Made by a program: the position numbers and the translations under genes
Origin: a virus
Length of the DNA stretch: 44,977 bases
Direction: 5' to 3' (one strand)
IMG/VR virus record: IMGVR_UViG_3300006175_000008
Coordinates: 1 to 44,977 of that record
The notes under the pieces: generated by a model
What the model saw: only the letters and a program-made list of their open reading frames with translations
The model's database searches: none
What the model was told of the DNA's origin: nothing
In this document: positions 20,727-30,211 of the stretch, one piece after another
Position numbering within the stretch: the first letter of the stretch is position 1
Layout of the letters: each line of letters starts with the position of its first letter

Positions 20727-20815
20727 GTGCACCTGAGGGAATCGAACCCTCAACACTGTGCGCACAGTGCCATCCATTGCGATGCTGTGGAGCATCGGGC
20801 CCGAAGGCCCGATGC
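20727..20815 (-). other. tRNA-like T arm with mutually exclusive hairpins, scaffold-capsid leader
   Basis: On the minus strand, order 5' to 3': hairpin GCATCGGGCC/GGCCCGATGC (20815-20792), hairpin GATGCT/AGCATC (20796-20781), a 16-bp palindrome CACTGTGC/GCACAGTG (20769-20754), and a perfect T arm GAGGG-TTCGATT-CCCTC (20751-20735) followed by AGGTGCA. The first two hairpins share GCATC (20792-20796) and cannot both form. No upstream strand pairs with AGGTGCA, so a full cloverleaf is not supported. It may be a tRNA remnant, an attP-like tRNA 3' end or a regulatory fold. Confidence 0.5.
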
Positions 20816-20838
20816 CACGATAGAGGGCAACCTGTGCC

Positions 20839-20852
20839 CTCAGTACAATTGT
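20839..20852. promoter_or_regulatory. 14-bp palindrome after the 288-aa gene
   Basis: AGTACAATTGTACT is a perfect palindrome immediately past the stop codon at 20854. It heads the 240-bp leader of the scaffold-capsid genes and is AT-rich against the local background, so it may be an operator. A 7-bp GAGGGCA/TGCCCTC hairpin follows. Confidence 0.4.
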
Positions 20853-20853
20853 A

Positions 20854-21720
20854 CTACACCTGTCCTGCGGTAACGCGGGCGAGACCCGCACCTGCCGCAC
20901 CGGACTGACCACCCGCCCTGGCTCGCTGCCAGGACTGGAGGCGTGCGAACTTGGCCGAGGGGTTCTCCGCGTAGTACGTGGGGAGACCGGTCGTGCCGGT
21001 CTCCAGGATCGCGTGTTCCATCTCTGACTGGTCCGTGCTCTCGCCGTACTGCTTGGCGATTGTCTGGTACTCGGGGAGTTCCTGCGCGATCTGGGTGTAA
21101 GCCTGGGACGCCTGCTGTGCGCTGATGCCAGCCTCGGCGTAGTTCTCCAGGTTCTGGCTCAGTTGGAGGTTGCGCTTCAGGGCCTCCGCCCCGATGGCGG
21201 CGGCGGCAGCCTGTTTCTGGAGGATCGGCAGGGACTTCTCCTCATTGAGGAAGTAGGCGGTGACGTGCCCCTCGTCCACCCCGTACATGCGCTGAAGGGC
21301 TTCCTTGTAGGCGGGGTTCGCAAGGTTGCTAGCCTGACTCGCCAGATCCACCCGGCCCTTCAGTTCCGTGGGGCTGAGGTCGTTGCCGATGAAGGTGTTG
21401 AAGTCCGCTGGGGAGTCATAGAAGCCGGACGGCAGTCCGGCTGTCTTCATGAGCTGCCGGTAGCTGGACTCCACGCTGAGGTATTCGTTCGGCGAGAGGA
21501 CCGGCAGGCCCTTCTGTCGACGGATCTCGTTGCCAGCGAAGCGCTGCTTGAACTCGTCCGTGTCCTGAAGGAGGATGGCGATGGTGTCCGCCGAGTACCC
21601 CTTCTGGATGAAGTCATAGATCTTCGGGCCGAGAGTTCCCAGCCCATAGGATCCGAACAGGTTGTTCAGCGCCTCGTAGGCGTTCCTCTGATCGCCCGAG
21701 AGGGCGTCCTGAAGCGCCAT
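20854..21720 (-). CDS. Internal virion/ejection-like protein, 288 aa
   Basis: Helix-rich. KGYSADTIAILLQDTDEFKQRFAG resembles the xxWTADKFQAKLxxTxFxxN units of the two upstream proteins, and long Ala/Gln-rich helices follow (residues ~160-220). The ATG overlaps the upstream gene. Likely an ejected inner-core component; inferred from kinship and position. Confidence 0.6.
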   Translation of the reverse strand: MALQDALSGDQRNAYEALNNLFGSYGLGTLGPKIYDFIQKGYSADTIAILLQDTDEFKQRFAGNEIRRQKGLPVLSPNEYLSVESSYRQLMKTAGLPSGFYDSPADFNTFIGNDLSPTELKGRVDLASQASNLANPAYKEALQRMYGVDEGHVTAYFLNEEKSLPILQKQAAAAAIGAEALKRNLQLSQNLENYAEAGISAQQASQAYTQIAQELPEYQTIAKQYGESTDQSEMEHAILETGTTGLPTYYAENPSAKFARLQSWQRARAGGQSGAAGAGLARVTAGQV

Positions 21721-22787
21721 CAGCTCACCATCCCGAAGTCTTGGAGCACCTTGTGGGCAGTGCCCATGGCTGCGTCCTGTGCGTTCTGCGTCTTAGTCCA
21801 CCGAGGATCCTGCCTGAGCGTGTTCTGGAACTGCCAGAGGGGCTGCGTATTGGTAGCCCCTCCAGGATCCTTGAAGCTCAGGGCATTGCGGATGGTGGGG
21901 TCGAACATGTTGATGTTACCGACGGGGATCTCAAGGATCTGGGCCATGCTCTGCGTGTACGGCTGGGCCACGTCGGCGAGCGTCTGTCCGGCTCGAAGCT
22001 GCTGCTCAAGTCCGGGGAACGCGGCGATGGACTGCTTGAGGATCTCGTTCTTGAAGTCCTGTGAAGTCTTCTGCCCCGTCATGATCTGACGGATGGCGGA
22101 CTGCTGCCACCAGTCCGCGTTCTGCACACCCATCGAGTACGCGTAGGAGTTCAGCTCCTGCTGTGTGGCACCGGCCTTGCCTGAAGCAAGGCCGCCCTCT
22201 CCGAACACGATGAACTGGCCCAGAAAGTCCCGGGTGCGGTTGTCATCGAAGCCATCCCAGATGATCTTAGAGGCGGCAGCGTTGATCTGATCCCAGTTGT
22301 TGGGGTCGGCGCCCATGTCTCCCATGAGGTCACGCACGTGACTCTGGGTCGTGTTCCACAGCTGACCCCAGGTGGCGGGATCCTGGTAGGACATGATCGC
22401 AGCCTTGCGCTGCGTGTCCGTGCGGGACTGATACCAGTTGGTGTTGCGGAACTTGGCCTGGAACTTGTCGGCGGTCCAGCCTTCGCGGACTGCCTGATCG
22501 AACAGGGTCTTCAGTTCGGGGAAGGCATTGATCAGTCCGGAGGTCAGCGCGTACTGCTGTGCCAGCTCATCAGGACTGAGACCCGCCTGCTTGGCGGCCG
22601 GAGCCGCACCGGCAGAGCCGCCTGAGGAACCCCCCGAGGAGGCTCTAGAAGGGGTGCTGGTAGACGTGGAAACACGACTAGGACTGGAGGGTGCCCTAGG
22701 TGTCATCTGTGGCGTGGTGGCCTGCTGTGCCGCCTGATTGGCGGCAGTGTCCTTCTCCTCCGCTGTCGGCCCGTAGACGCTACCCAC
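21720..22787 (-). CDS. Internal virion protein, paralogue of NlpC/P60 protein's C-terminal part, 355 aa
   Basis: After a Ser/Thr/Pro-rich N-terminus (~60 residues) it matches the C-terminal 300 residues of the protein at 22780-24081 throughout: GWTADKFQAKFRNTNWY, DPATWGQ, KAGATQQELNSYA, AGQTLADVAQPYTQSMAQ, QFQNTLRQDPRW. It lacks the peptidase domain. A gene duplication followed by loss, or gain, of the catalytic domain explains the pair. Confidence 0.75.
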   Translation of the reverse strand: MGSVYGPTAEEKDTAANQAAQQATTPQMTPRAPSSPSRVSTSTSTPSRASSGGSSGGSAGAAPAAKQAGLSPDELAQQYALTSGLINAFPELKTLFDQAVREGWTADKFQAKFRNTNWYQSRTDTQRKAAIMSYQDPATWGQLWNTTQSHVRDLMGDMGADPNNWDQINAAASKIIWDGFDDNRTRDFLGQFIVFGEGGLASGKAGATQQELNSYAYSMGVQNADWWQQSAIRQIMTGQKTSQDFKNEILKQSIAAFPGLEQQLRAGQTLADVAQPYTQSMAQILEIPVGNINMFDPTIRNALSFKDPGGATNTQPLWQFQNTLRQDPRWTKTQNAQDAAMGTAHKVLQDFGMVS

Positions 22788-24081
22788 TGATCAGCCCCCA
22801 AGACTGCAGGACACTGCGTCCGATGTTCATTGTCTTGTCCTGCGCCTGCTTCGTGGTTCGCCACCGTGGATCCCCACGGAGAGTGTCCTGAAACTGAGTG
22901 ATGGTCTTGCCGATGGGCTGGCCCTGCTGGTCCAGCCCATTCAGTCCGGCCATGATCGTGGGATCCTTGAGGCTGATGTCAGCCGGGTTCATCTCCAGGG
23001 ACTGGGCCATGGTCTGAATGTACGGGTTGGCGATCTGCTTCAGCGTCTGACCGGCCATGATCTGCTGACTGAACGCGGGGAACGCGGACGTCGCCTGCTG
23101 GTTCACGAAGTTCTTGAAGTCCTGTTGCGTGCTCATGCCCTTGAGCATGAGCTGTGCGTAGTTCTTGATGGACTGCTGTCCGAGATCTACACCCATGTCA
23201 TCCGCATAGCTGCGCATGCCAGCCTCGTACATGCCCGCCTTGCCGGAGAGCGTGTTGTCATGGAAGTCGACGTAGTCGGCAAGCACCTTCTGCAGCTGAG
23301 TGTCATCCATGGCGGTCATGGCCATGCGCTCCGACAGCTGGGGCAGGAGAGAGTCAGGGATGTAGGCCCCGATCTGGGCGGCCATGTCCTTGATCTTCTC
23401 GGAGTTCGCCTCCATGGTGAACGACCAGGTAGCGGGGTCGGAGTTCTTCATCTCCAGGGCCTTGCGTGCCGTGTCGGAGTTGTTCTTCCAGAAGTCCGTC
23501 TCCTTCAGCTTCGCCTGGAACTTGTCCGCCGTCCAGCTTCCGCTGACGGCGTCCCCGAACAGGGCCTTGAGACTGGGGTCACTGTTCATGAAGCTGTAGG
23601 CCAGGCCGTACTGGGAGGACAGCTCATAGGGGTCAAGCTTCTTGTCCGTGTTGGACTGGGATCCCCAGTTGGCGTTGGCGTCACCGCCACCCTCCACACC
23701 ACTGAACCTCCTCCCGCCCATAAAGCGGGAGGAGTAGTAGCTGTCAGTGATACTGGACACCTTGACCACGTCGCCGGTCTTGGGCGCGTGGAGAAACTTG
23801 CCTCCACCGATGTAGATGCCGACGTGATCCGGGCCGGAGGTGGACTTGTCCGTGTCGAAGAACACGGCATCCCCAACCTGCAGCTCGTTCATGCCGACGC
23901 CCTTACCCTGGGCAATCTGGTCGTAGGTGGTGCGAGCGATGTTCACGCCGAAGTGACTGAACCCCTGCTGAAGCAGTCCCGAACAGTCGATGCCACTGGA
24001 CAGGTTGTTGCCACCCCAGGCGTAGGGAGTGCCACGAAACTGCATGAGGTAGTTGACGACATCCTGTCCACTGACAGCCAC
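22780..24081 (-). CDS. NlpC/P60 virion peptidase with helical C-terminal half, 433 aa
   Basis: Residues 1-~125 are an NlpC/P60 domain: C33 in IDCSGLLQQ, H86 in DHVGIY and H98 form the catalytic set. It should cut peptidoglycan stem peptides during entry. Residues ~140-433 are the SWTADKFQAKLKET... domain shared with the 355-aa neighbour. Placed in the inner-virion gene block, so a cell-wall-degrading ejection protein is likely, not the lysis enzyme. Confidence 0.85.
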   Translation of the reverse strand: MAVSGQDVVNYLMQFRGTPYAWGGNNLSSGIDCSGLLQQGFSHFGVNIARTTYDQIAQGKGVGMNELQVGDAVFFDTDKSTSGPDHVGIYIGGGKFLHAPKTGDVVKVSSITDSYYSSRFMGGRRFSGVEGGGDANANWGSQSNTDKKLDPYELSSQYGLAYSFMNSDPSLKALFGDAVSGSWTADKFQAKLKETDFWKNNSDTARKALEMKNSDPATWSFTMEANSEKIKDMAAQIGAYIPDSLLPQLSERMAMTAMDDTQLQKVLADYVDFHDNTLSGKAGMYEAGMRSYADDMGVDLGQQSIKNYAQLMLKGMSTQQDFKNFVNQQATSAFPAFSQQIMAGQTLKQIANPYIQTMAQSLEMNPADISLKDPTIMAGLNGLDQQGQPIGKTITQFQDTLRGDPRWRTTKQAQDKTMNIGRSVLQSWGLISG

Positions 24082-24912
24082 TTAGTATCCCCTTCCAAGA
24101 ACCTGCATCATGGCCTGGTAGTACGTGGTGGCAGCCTGGTAGGCGCCGTACTCCGGACCCTGCTTCGCCTGATCCTGAGCGATCATGGCCCTGGCGTCGG
24201 CGGAGACGCCGCCGGTCGTGGTGCTGGTCTGACTTCCCCCGCCACCGGGCTGCTGAATGGATTCCGTAGTAGTGACTCGCGGGTTATTCCGCTCGTACTG
24301 GTTCAGGGATCCGAGTAGCTTGGTGATCTCAGCCTGCGTGGGGTCCCGGCCCAGCAGGCTCTTAGCGGCCTGCTGGGCAACAGCTTGGGCATCCTGGCGA
24401 GTGGAGAGGTCCAGGGCGGTGGATGTGCTCGTGGTCTTGGTCGGCCCCTGAGTCTCACGGTTCGTGCGGTCCATCGCAAGGATGTCCCACGGGGTCAGGC
24501 CTCGACCGTTGCCGTTCTGCCAGTACGCGCCTGACTGGGCGACGTACGACTCCCACGCCTTGGCCAGCTGCCCATCGGACATCTGGTCGGTGTTGGCGCC
24601 AGCCAGCGCCAGTTCGGCACGGAACCTCTGCTTGGTGGTGTCGTCCCATGTGTAGAACTGGTTGACGGCATCCTGGTAGCTCTTGACGTCAGGAGTCTGG
24701 GGCGTTGGTCCAGGCGTGTAGCGCCTGGACTCCTGATCGGATCCACCCAGGGATGACTTGCGACCCATGAATACGGGAGGGTTCTGAGGATCATAGGTCT
24801 GCGCATTGGCCTGGACGGCGGCCTGCTTATCCCGCAGGGCCTTGATGTCGGATGAGCTAGTGGGAACCGCCTGGCCCGACGGTGTAGCCGTCGGGCTGTT
24901 GGTGCTGGGCAT
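24082..24912 (-). CDS. Internal virion-like protein, 276 aa
   Basis: N-terminus Ser/Thr/Pro/Gln-rich, then WDDTTKQRFRAELALAGANTDQMSDGQLAKAWESYVAQ (in pieces: a helical unit at ~85-120), SLLGRDPTQAEITKLLGSLN and a Gly/Ser/Thr linker. These helical units are common in actinophage inner-virion or tail-tip proteins. It lies between the giant protein and the NlpC/P60 protein. Specific role unknown. Confidence 0.6.
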   Translation of the reverse strand: MPSTNSPTATPSGQAVPTSSSDIKALRDKQAAVQANAQTYDPQNPPVFMGRKSSLGGSDQESRRYTPGPTPQTPDVKSYQDAVNQFYTWDDTTKQRFRAELALAGANTDQMSDGQLAKAWESYVAQSGAYWQNGNGRGLTPWDILAMDRTNRETQGPTKTTSTSTALDLSTRQDAQAVAQQAAKSLLGRDPTQAEITKLLGSLNQYERNNPRVTTTESIQQPGGGGSQTSTTTGGVSADARAMIAQDQAKQGPEYGAYQAATTYYQAMMQVLGRGY

Positions 24913-24915
24913 TCC

Positions 24916-27900
24916 TTACCTCCCGTATCCCATGTCAGTCGCGAACCACCTGCTGTGCAGGTACGCGAAGCGTGTGTCCTGTTCGATCAGGTCGTTCGTG
25001 AACAGGGTGAACATGTTCTTGAGGTCCTTGTTGGACTTGGCGTTGATGTCTGCCGAGCCGCCCTTCGATCCCGCATTCCGGCGGGCAAGCTCGTCCTGGA
25101 CCTTGGTGCGTGCCTCCAGGTAGTCCCCGAGGCGGGCGATCTCGGAGCGGGTGCCACCAGGATTCCCCTGGGAGTCGAAGGCCCTGGCCCTGAGGCCAGG
25201 GTCGTCCGCTATGAGCTGGAAGTTCCTGGCCCGAGTGTCATACACACCCTTGTCCGTCTTCTGGAACTCGTCGTACCAGGCCTGCGAGTAGTACGGGTTC
25301 GCCTCTCCATTGAGTTCCGGACTCGCCAGGATCTGAATGTTCGCCTGCTGCTTGGCCTTGAGATCCTTGGCGCCCTTGTCGTCGAAGGACTTCAGGCCAC
25401 GTGCGATGAGCTGAGACTGAACGTCGGCCTGTAGCGCCGTGTAGCGCTGCCAGCCGAGAGCCACCTGACCCTTGGTCCAAGCCTCCCTGGCGTCCATCTT
25501 CTCCCGCTGCATGACACGCCCGCCTGTCTGGGCGGGCGTCTGACCCTCCAGGTAGTAGGCACCCTGGGAGTAGTTGCCCTCACCCTCGTTGCCGACGATG
25601 ACAGAGGCGTAGGCTGGATCATCCATCTTGTCGATGAGGTCCTGGTAGTACTTGCTCATGCGCCAGCCCTCGGTCGTGGGCTGGATCCCAGTGTTGTTCT
25701 TGCTGTTGGACTGGGCGAACATGTACAGGCTGTCGCCGTACTTCTGGTAGAAAGCGTCTCCCGCGTCCTTGCCGTAGGCGGCCTGCATGTTCTTGTACTC
25801 GTCCCGGAAGAACTGGTACGGATCCTTCTGGCTGAACGAGAACGGGGCGACGAATCCTGCCCACTTCTTGAACGAGTAGAACTTGTCGGCCCGATCCTTC
25901 AGTTCCGCCCAGGTGGGGGCGTCGCTACGCATGCCGTTCTTGTACTTGTAGTCCTCAGCCTGCATCATCTTGAACAGGGTGGTCTGGTAGTTGTCCTGTT
26001 CGGGGTCGCTGCCACGCTTGAGCGTGGCGGGAACCAGATAGTTCGCCCAGTCCCCAAGGGACTCGGGCTTACCCTGCGGACCGAACGGGAGGATGCCAAG
26101 GGTCTTCAGCATGTCAGCTGACTCCGGAGCCTGGAGGGCGTAGGAGTTGGCAGCCATCTGCACCAGAGGGCCAGCAGAAGGAAGCCAGACAGGGTTGCCC
26201 TGTAGGACCAGGTTCAGCGAGTCCATGGGGACGTTCCACTTAGTTGCCTCATCCACCCCCGCGAACCTGTTCAGGGCCTTCCCGCCAAGGTAGTCAGGGA
26301 TCTGGACACCGATGTTCATCTCGGACTTCGGCACCAGTCGCTTGACGCCCGTCACCGGGTCGGTGACGTAGCCCTCGGAGTCGATGACATTGCCATCCTG
26401 ATCCGTGGTCATGCCAAGGCGGATCGGGGAGCCATAGACCTGGGTGCCGTGGGCGATGGTCTGAGGCTTGTCCATGACGATGCGAGCCCATCGGTTCCAG
26501 GACTCCTGCTGTGCGCCGAAGAACGCGGAGAAGTACTTGAGACTGTAGGCAAGCTTGGTCTCATGGTCCATGTTGAAGGTGAACCGCTTGACATTCGTCA
26601 GCGCGTACCGGCGCGCTGACGACTCCATGGCGTTGCGGATCTCGTCAGTGATTCGCTCAACACCCTGCTCCTGGAGAACCTTGACCTGCCGTTCGATCTG
26701 CCCACGGTAGAGCTGGGCGAACAGCGGGTGTCGGAGAAGGTACTCACTGGGCAGCTGGTTCATGATCTTGTAGAACCCGCCAATGACGGAGTCCGCCATC
26801 TTGGAGACATCGCCACCACCAAGGCCGTAGCGAAGCTGCTCGGCATTGACATCCGGACGCTGGACCAGGGGGAATACATCCTCCAGGTCCTTCCTCTTGA
26901 GCGGCCCGTTCAGCAGGGCCGCTCGGAGCGCGTCGGCACCAGGGGCTTCGGGGTCGAGAAGGTGATCCACGTGCGCCTTGACGCGCCCGGCAAGCTCATC
27001 CTCGGGCATGTAGCTCAGGTTGAGGGACTTCATGTGCTGCTGCCCGTCACGGCCGCGAAGCCACGCGGTGAGCTGCTGCTCATCCATGCCAGCCAGGACC
27101 TGGCGAGCCAGGGGGTCGTTGGCCACCTGGTCATTCAGGGACCGCAGCCACGCCTGCATGTGCCGATCCTCGGTGGCCGAGGTTGCGGACAGCGTGGTCC
27201 AGTCACCGGAGCGCATGGTCCGGAGGTGCCAGTCCGCAGTGCGCCCGAAGATCTGTGAGGCGTTGCGCTCACCGGCCGCAAGGTCCCGGAAGATGGCGCC
27301 CTCAGTTCCCTCATACGGACCCTGGAACGCCCGACCCAGGCCGGTCGGGCGGTAGAGGCCACTGGAGGCCCTGCGGTTGTGAATGTCCGCGATCTCCTGC
27401 TCATACTGGCCGTACATGTCGGAGGCGTCATCGTGAGCATTCTGCAGGCGTGCGCGAGCTTCGGGGTCAGACTCGCGCTCCAGTCGCTTGGCCAGAGCGT
27501 CAATGCGGGCGCCAGCCTGGTCCATCCCGTTCTGAGCGGCGATGAGGCGCATACTGTCAGCATCCCTGGAGCTGTAGCGCCATGCGCCACGCACGAAGCG
27601 GGCAGCACCTTCGGCGGTACGAGCCATCATGGAGACCCCGCCGAAACGGGCAACCTGACCCATCAGGTCATCGGCCGCTGCGCGTGGGCCATAACCCACG
27701 CGCATGAGCTGGGCGAACTTCCAGTAATGATCAAGGAGGTCCGCAACCGCCTTGGTCTTGGTGGCAGCGTCGCCACCGGCCTTGAAGATGTCTCCCCAGA
27801 CTGTGCGGTCGTTGTTCTTGAGGGCCTTGTCCATGAGATTGAAGTCCATGAGGACGTGACTGTTGGCCATCTGGGACGCGAGGATCGGGTGGGCATAGAC

Positions 27901-29589
27901 CACCGATCCGTCGGATGCGATCTCTGCCGCGTTCATGGTGTTGCCAGCCTGGTCCGTGTACTGCGCTCCAGAGTAGGAACTGACGCCCGCCTGGGTCTTG
28001 CCCCGCCGATCCGCGTACTCGTTGTAGAGCTGCTTCGCCGCATCCGGGTCCACGCCGTACTTGTCGGCCATGCTCTTCAGGACGTTCTGTTCCATGAGCT
28101 GAAGGTAGGCGCCACGCTCGTCAGGCGTGGCGTTGATGTAGCCGGACACGATGTTCCGGCGACCTGCCGTATCCAGGGATGAGACCTGACGCAGAGAAGC
28201 GTCCAGTTCCCGATAGGAGTTGGAGTCGTGGACGTCAAGGTAGTTGGACGGCCGGATGTCCGAGTAGGCCCGAAGGAGCCTGATCGGACGGTTGTAGGTG
28301 TCATTGAACAGCACCTTGGCGGTAAGCGCCTTGGCCGTGGTCACCGCATTGTAGTTCAGGTTCTGGACTGTGCCGAAGGCATTCATCGCGTTGTCGATGA
28401 ACCCATCCTGCTGGTTGATGCGGTTGATGTTCTCGGTGACCTGGTCGATGTAGCCCTTGAGGAGCTGGCCCGGAAGGCCAGCCTGCTGGTCCACGCTGAG
28501 GGCTGCCATGTTGGAGTTGAGTCCGGTCAGCTGAGCCTTGGCCGCCTGGAGCTGACCGGCCGCTCGGGGGTTCGCCTTCTGCAGTCGGTCAACTGCGCTC
28601 ATGTCACCGACCGAGATGCGCAGGACATCGGCGACATCGTTCTGAGTCTTGGCCTGGTTGAGTGCGCGAGCCAGGGCGTCACCGTCCGCAGACTGACGGA
28701 CGGTGGGAAAGAACTGCCGGATGATCGAAGCAGACTGGTCGCCGTACTTCTGCTTGATGGACCAGACGTCGTCGGCCATCTTGTCGAAGACGTTCGCCTC
28801 TTCATACTTCCCAAAGAGGGACTTGCCCACCTTGGCCTGAGCGAAGGTGTCAGCCTTGCCCGTTACGAGACGGGCAAGGGCTGTGGGAGTGGAGACCTCA
28901 GTGGTCAGTGGCTTCGTGAAGGCGGCGGCGCGGGTGGCACCGAGCGCCTTGCCCGCTAGGACGGCGGGGTCGGCATACCAGGACACGGCGAAGTCGGCAG
29001 CACCAGTGGCATACTTGGCCGCACCCGAACCGAAGTACGTCTCCTTCGCCGACTTACCCTGAGCGGTGCCGATCTGGCTGAGGTTCAGGCCTCGATCCTC
29101 AAGCTCCTGGTTGTTCAGGCCGAGCATCCAGATGGCCTGCCCAGGAGAGACGTGGTGCGCCTCACTCCAGATGTCACCCATGTCGTCCTGCTCCCCGTAG
29201 CCTGTGCCGTAGATGGCACGTCGAGCGGCCAGGATGCCGCTCGAAAGAACGGGGGAGACCGTGTGGGAGTACACCCAGTACATCTTGGAGCCGATGACCT
29301 CGAGCGGGGTGAGAGCCCACGAGATCGGACCGCCAGGCGCGTTCTTCTGCATGGCGGCCTGACGCTTGGCGTTCAGGGCGTCAAGCTGCTCCTGGCTGAC
29401 GCTCGGGTTGAGAGCGTCAGGGTTCTTCTGCCAGTAGTTCTGGACGTTCGCCTTGACGCCAGCAGGGAGTGAATCGAAGTCCAGCTTGCCCTGAAGCAGT
29501 GCGTCACTGTACTGGATCTGCTGGGACTCGGGCATGGGCCCGTATCCAGAGGACGAACCGTATGCAACGTCGCCGGACGTGTCGGTCAT
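24916..29589 (-). CDS. Giant internal virion protein, 1557 aa
   Basis: By far the largest gene. The N-terminal third contains a hydrophobic stretch (VSPVLSSGILAARRAIYGTG) and the middle is helical. Arg-rich helices with DRRGKT, and a C-terminal Tyr/Trp/Gln-rich part (YKYKNGMRSDAP; WQRYTALQADVQSQL) follow. No catalytic motif was recognised. Size and position upstream of ejection-like genes fit an inner-core protein that is ejected into the host, as in large N4-like virion proteins; this is inference. Start ATG 29589 overlaps the previous gene. Confidence 0.7.
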   Translation of the reverse strand: MTDTSGDVAYGSSSGYGPMPESQQIQYSDALLQGKLDFDSLPAGVKANVQNYWQKNPDALNPSVSQEQLDALNAKRQAAMQKNAPGGPISWALTPLEVIGSKMYWVYSHTVSPVLSSGILAARRAIYGTGYGEQDDMGDIWSEAHHVSPGQAIWMLGLNNQELEDRGLNLSQIGTAQGKSAKETYFGSGAAKYATGAADFAVSWYADPAVLAGKALGATRAAAFTKPLTTEVSTPTALARLVTGKADTFAQAKVGKSLFGKYEEANVFDKMADDVWSIKQKYGDQSASIIRQFFPTVRQSADGDALARALNQAKTQNDVADVLRISVGDMSAVDRLQKANPRAAGQLQAAKAQLTGLNSNMAALSVDQQAGLPGQLLKGYIDQVTENINRINQQDGFIDNAMNAFGTVQNLNYNAVTTAKALTAKVLFNDTYNRPIRLLRAYSDIRPSNYLDVHDSNSYRELDASLRQVSSLDTAGRRNIVSGYINATPDERGAYLQLMEQNVLKSMADKYGVDPDAAKQLYNEYADRRGKTQAGVSSYSGAQYTDQAGNTMNAAEIASDGSVVYAHPILASQMANSHVLMDFNLMDKALKNNDRTVWGDIFKAGGDAATKTKAVADLLDHYWKFAQLMRVGYGPRAAADDLMGQVARFGGVSMMARTAEGAARFVRGAWRYSSRDADSMRLIAAQNGMDQAGARIDALAKRLERESDPEARARLQNAHDDASDMYGQYEQEIADIHNRRASSGLYRPTGLGRAFQGPYEGTEGAIFRDLAAGERNASQIFGRTADWHLRTMRSGDWTTLSATSATEDRHMQAWLRSLNDQVANDPLARQVLAGMDEQQLTAWLRGRDGQQHMKSLNLSYMPEDELAGRVKAHVDHLLDPEAPGADALRAALLNGPLKRKDLEDVFPLVQRPDVNAEQLRYGLGGGDVSKMADSVIGGFYKIMNQLPSEYLLRHPLFAQLYRGQIERQVKVLQEQGVERITDEIRNAMESSARRYALTNVKRFTFNMDHETKLAYSLKYFSAFFGAQQESWNRWARIVMDKPQTIAHGTQVYGSPIRLGMTTDQDGNVIDSEGYVTDPVTGVKRLVPKSEMNIGVQIPDYLGGKALNRFAGVDEATKWNVPMDSLNLVLQGNPVWLPSAGPLVQMAANSYALQAPESADMLKTLGILPFGPQGKPESLGDWANYLVPATLKRGSDPEQDNYQTTLFKMMQAEDYKYKNGMRSDAPTWAELKDRADKFYSFKKWAGFVAPFSFSQKDPYQFFRDEYKNMQAAYGKDAGDAFYQKYGDSLYMFAQSNSKNNTGIQPTTEGWRMSKYYQDLIDKMDDPAYASVIVGNEGEGNYSQGAYYLEGQTPAQTGGRVMQREKMDAREAWTKGQVALGWQRYTALQADVQSQLIARGLKSFDDKGAKDLKAKQQANIQILASPELNGEANPYYSQAWYDEFQKTDKGVYDTRARNFQLIADDPGLRARAFDSQGNPGGTRSEIARLGDYLEARTKVQDELARRNAGSKGGSADINAKSNKDLKNMFTLFTNDLIEQDTRFAYLHSRWFATDMGYGR

Positions 29590-29774
29590 TACTCCCCGCT
29601 GTATGGGTCAAGCGCAGACCCCTGAAGGGTCTGCGTCAGTAGCTTGATATCGGACCTCTTGAGACCCGGGGCAGTGTTGATATCCACGCCCATGGAGGGC
29701 ATCGAGCCCAGCGAGAACACGCTGTAACCCATGTCATCGAACCACTGCCCCGGGTATGTGTAGTCGGGGACCAT
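29589..29774 (-). CDS. Hypothetical protein, 61 aa
   Basis: ATG overlaps the previous stop, and the stop overlaps the giant gene's ATG. The product starts MVPDYTYPGQWFDDMGYSVF and is Gly/Pro/Asp-rich. Possibly a small partner of the giant protein. Confidence 0.65.
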   Translation of the reverse strand: MVPDYTYPGQWFDDMGYSVFSLGSMPSMGVDINTAPGLKRSDIKLLTQTLQGSALDPYSGE

Positions 29775-30211
29775 CAGATCATCGCCTTGACTTGCCGGAC
29801 CATGTTGCGCATGGCCCAGCTCGCGCCAGTCTGGTTGGCCATGAACTCCAGTACAGGCATGTATCCCTTGAGTCTCGCCAGATCTTCCTGCTTGAGGTTC
29901 TGACTGATACCAAGGGCGTTGATGCCCGCACCGGGGCCCGCTGCCGCCCCGTCTGTTACCGGGACTCCAGGCTGGCTAGAGGGCGCGTCAAGTGGGACAA
30001 CCTTGCTCGCCGCCTGAGCGGCGAGCTGCTGCATGTCGGGGCCAGCACCCTGGGTGGGGTCCTGCGCCCTGGCCATGGGGGCGTCCTGCTGAAGCTGCTT
30101 GTATGCCTTCTGCTCCCCGTAGTCCGCATTGGACAGCTGAGCCAGGGGCTGCCTGTCCGTGCGCTGCGAGAACTTGCCCGGTCCGCTGACCGGCATCCCG
30201 GGGGTACTCAC
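29774..30211 (-). CDS. Hypothetical virion-operon protein, 145 aa
   Basis: I start it at GTG 30211, which overlaps the previous stop (GTGA); an upstream ATG would read through the neighbour. Product: VSTPGMPVSGPGKFSQ, then Gln/Ala-rich low complexity and a C-terminal helix (WAMRNMVRQVKAMI). No family recognised. Confidence 0.65.
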   Translation of the reverse strand: MSTPGMPVSGPGKFSQRTDRQPLAQLSNADYGEQKAYKQLQQDAPMARAQDPTQGAGPDMQQLAAQAASKVVPLDAPSSQPGVPVTDGAAAGPGAGINALGISQNLKQEDLARLKGYMPVLEFMANQTGASWAMRNMVRQVKAMI

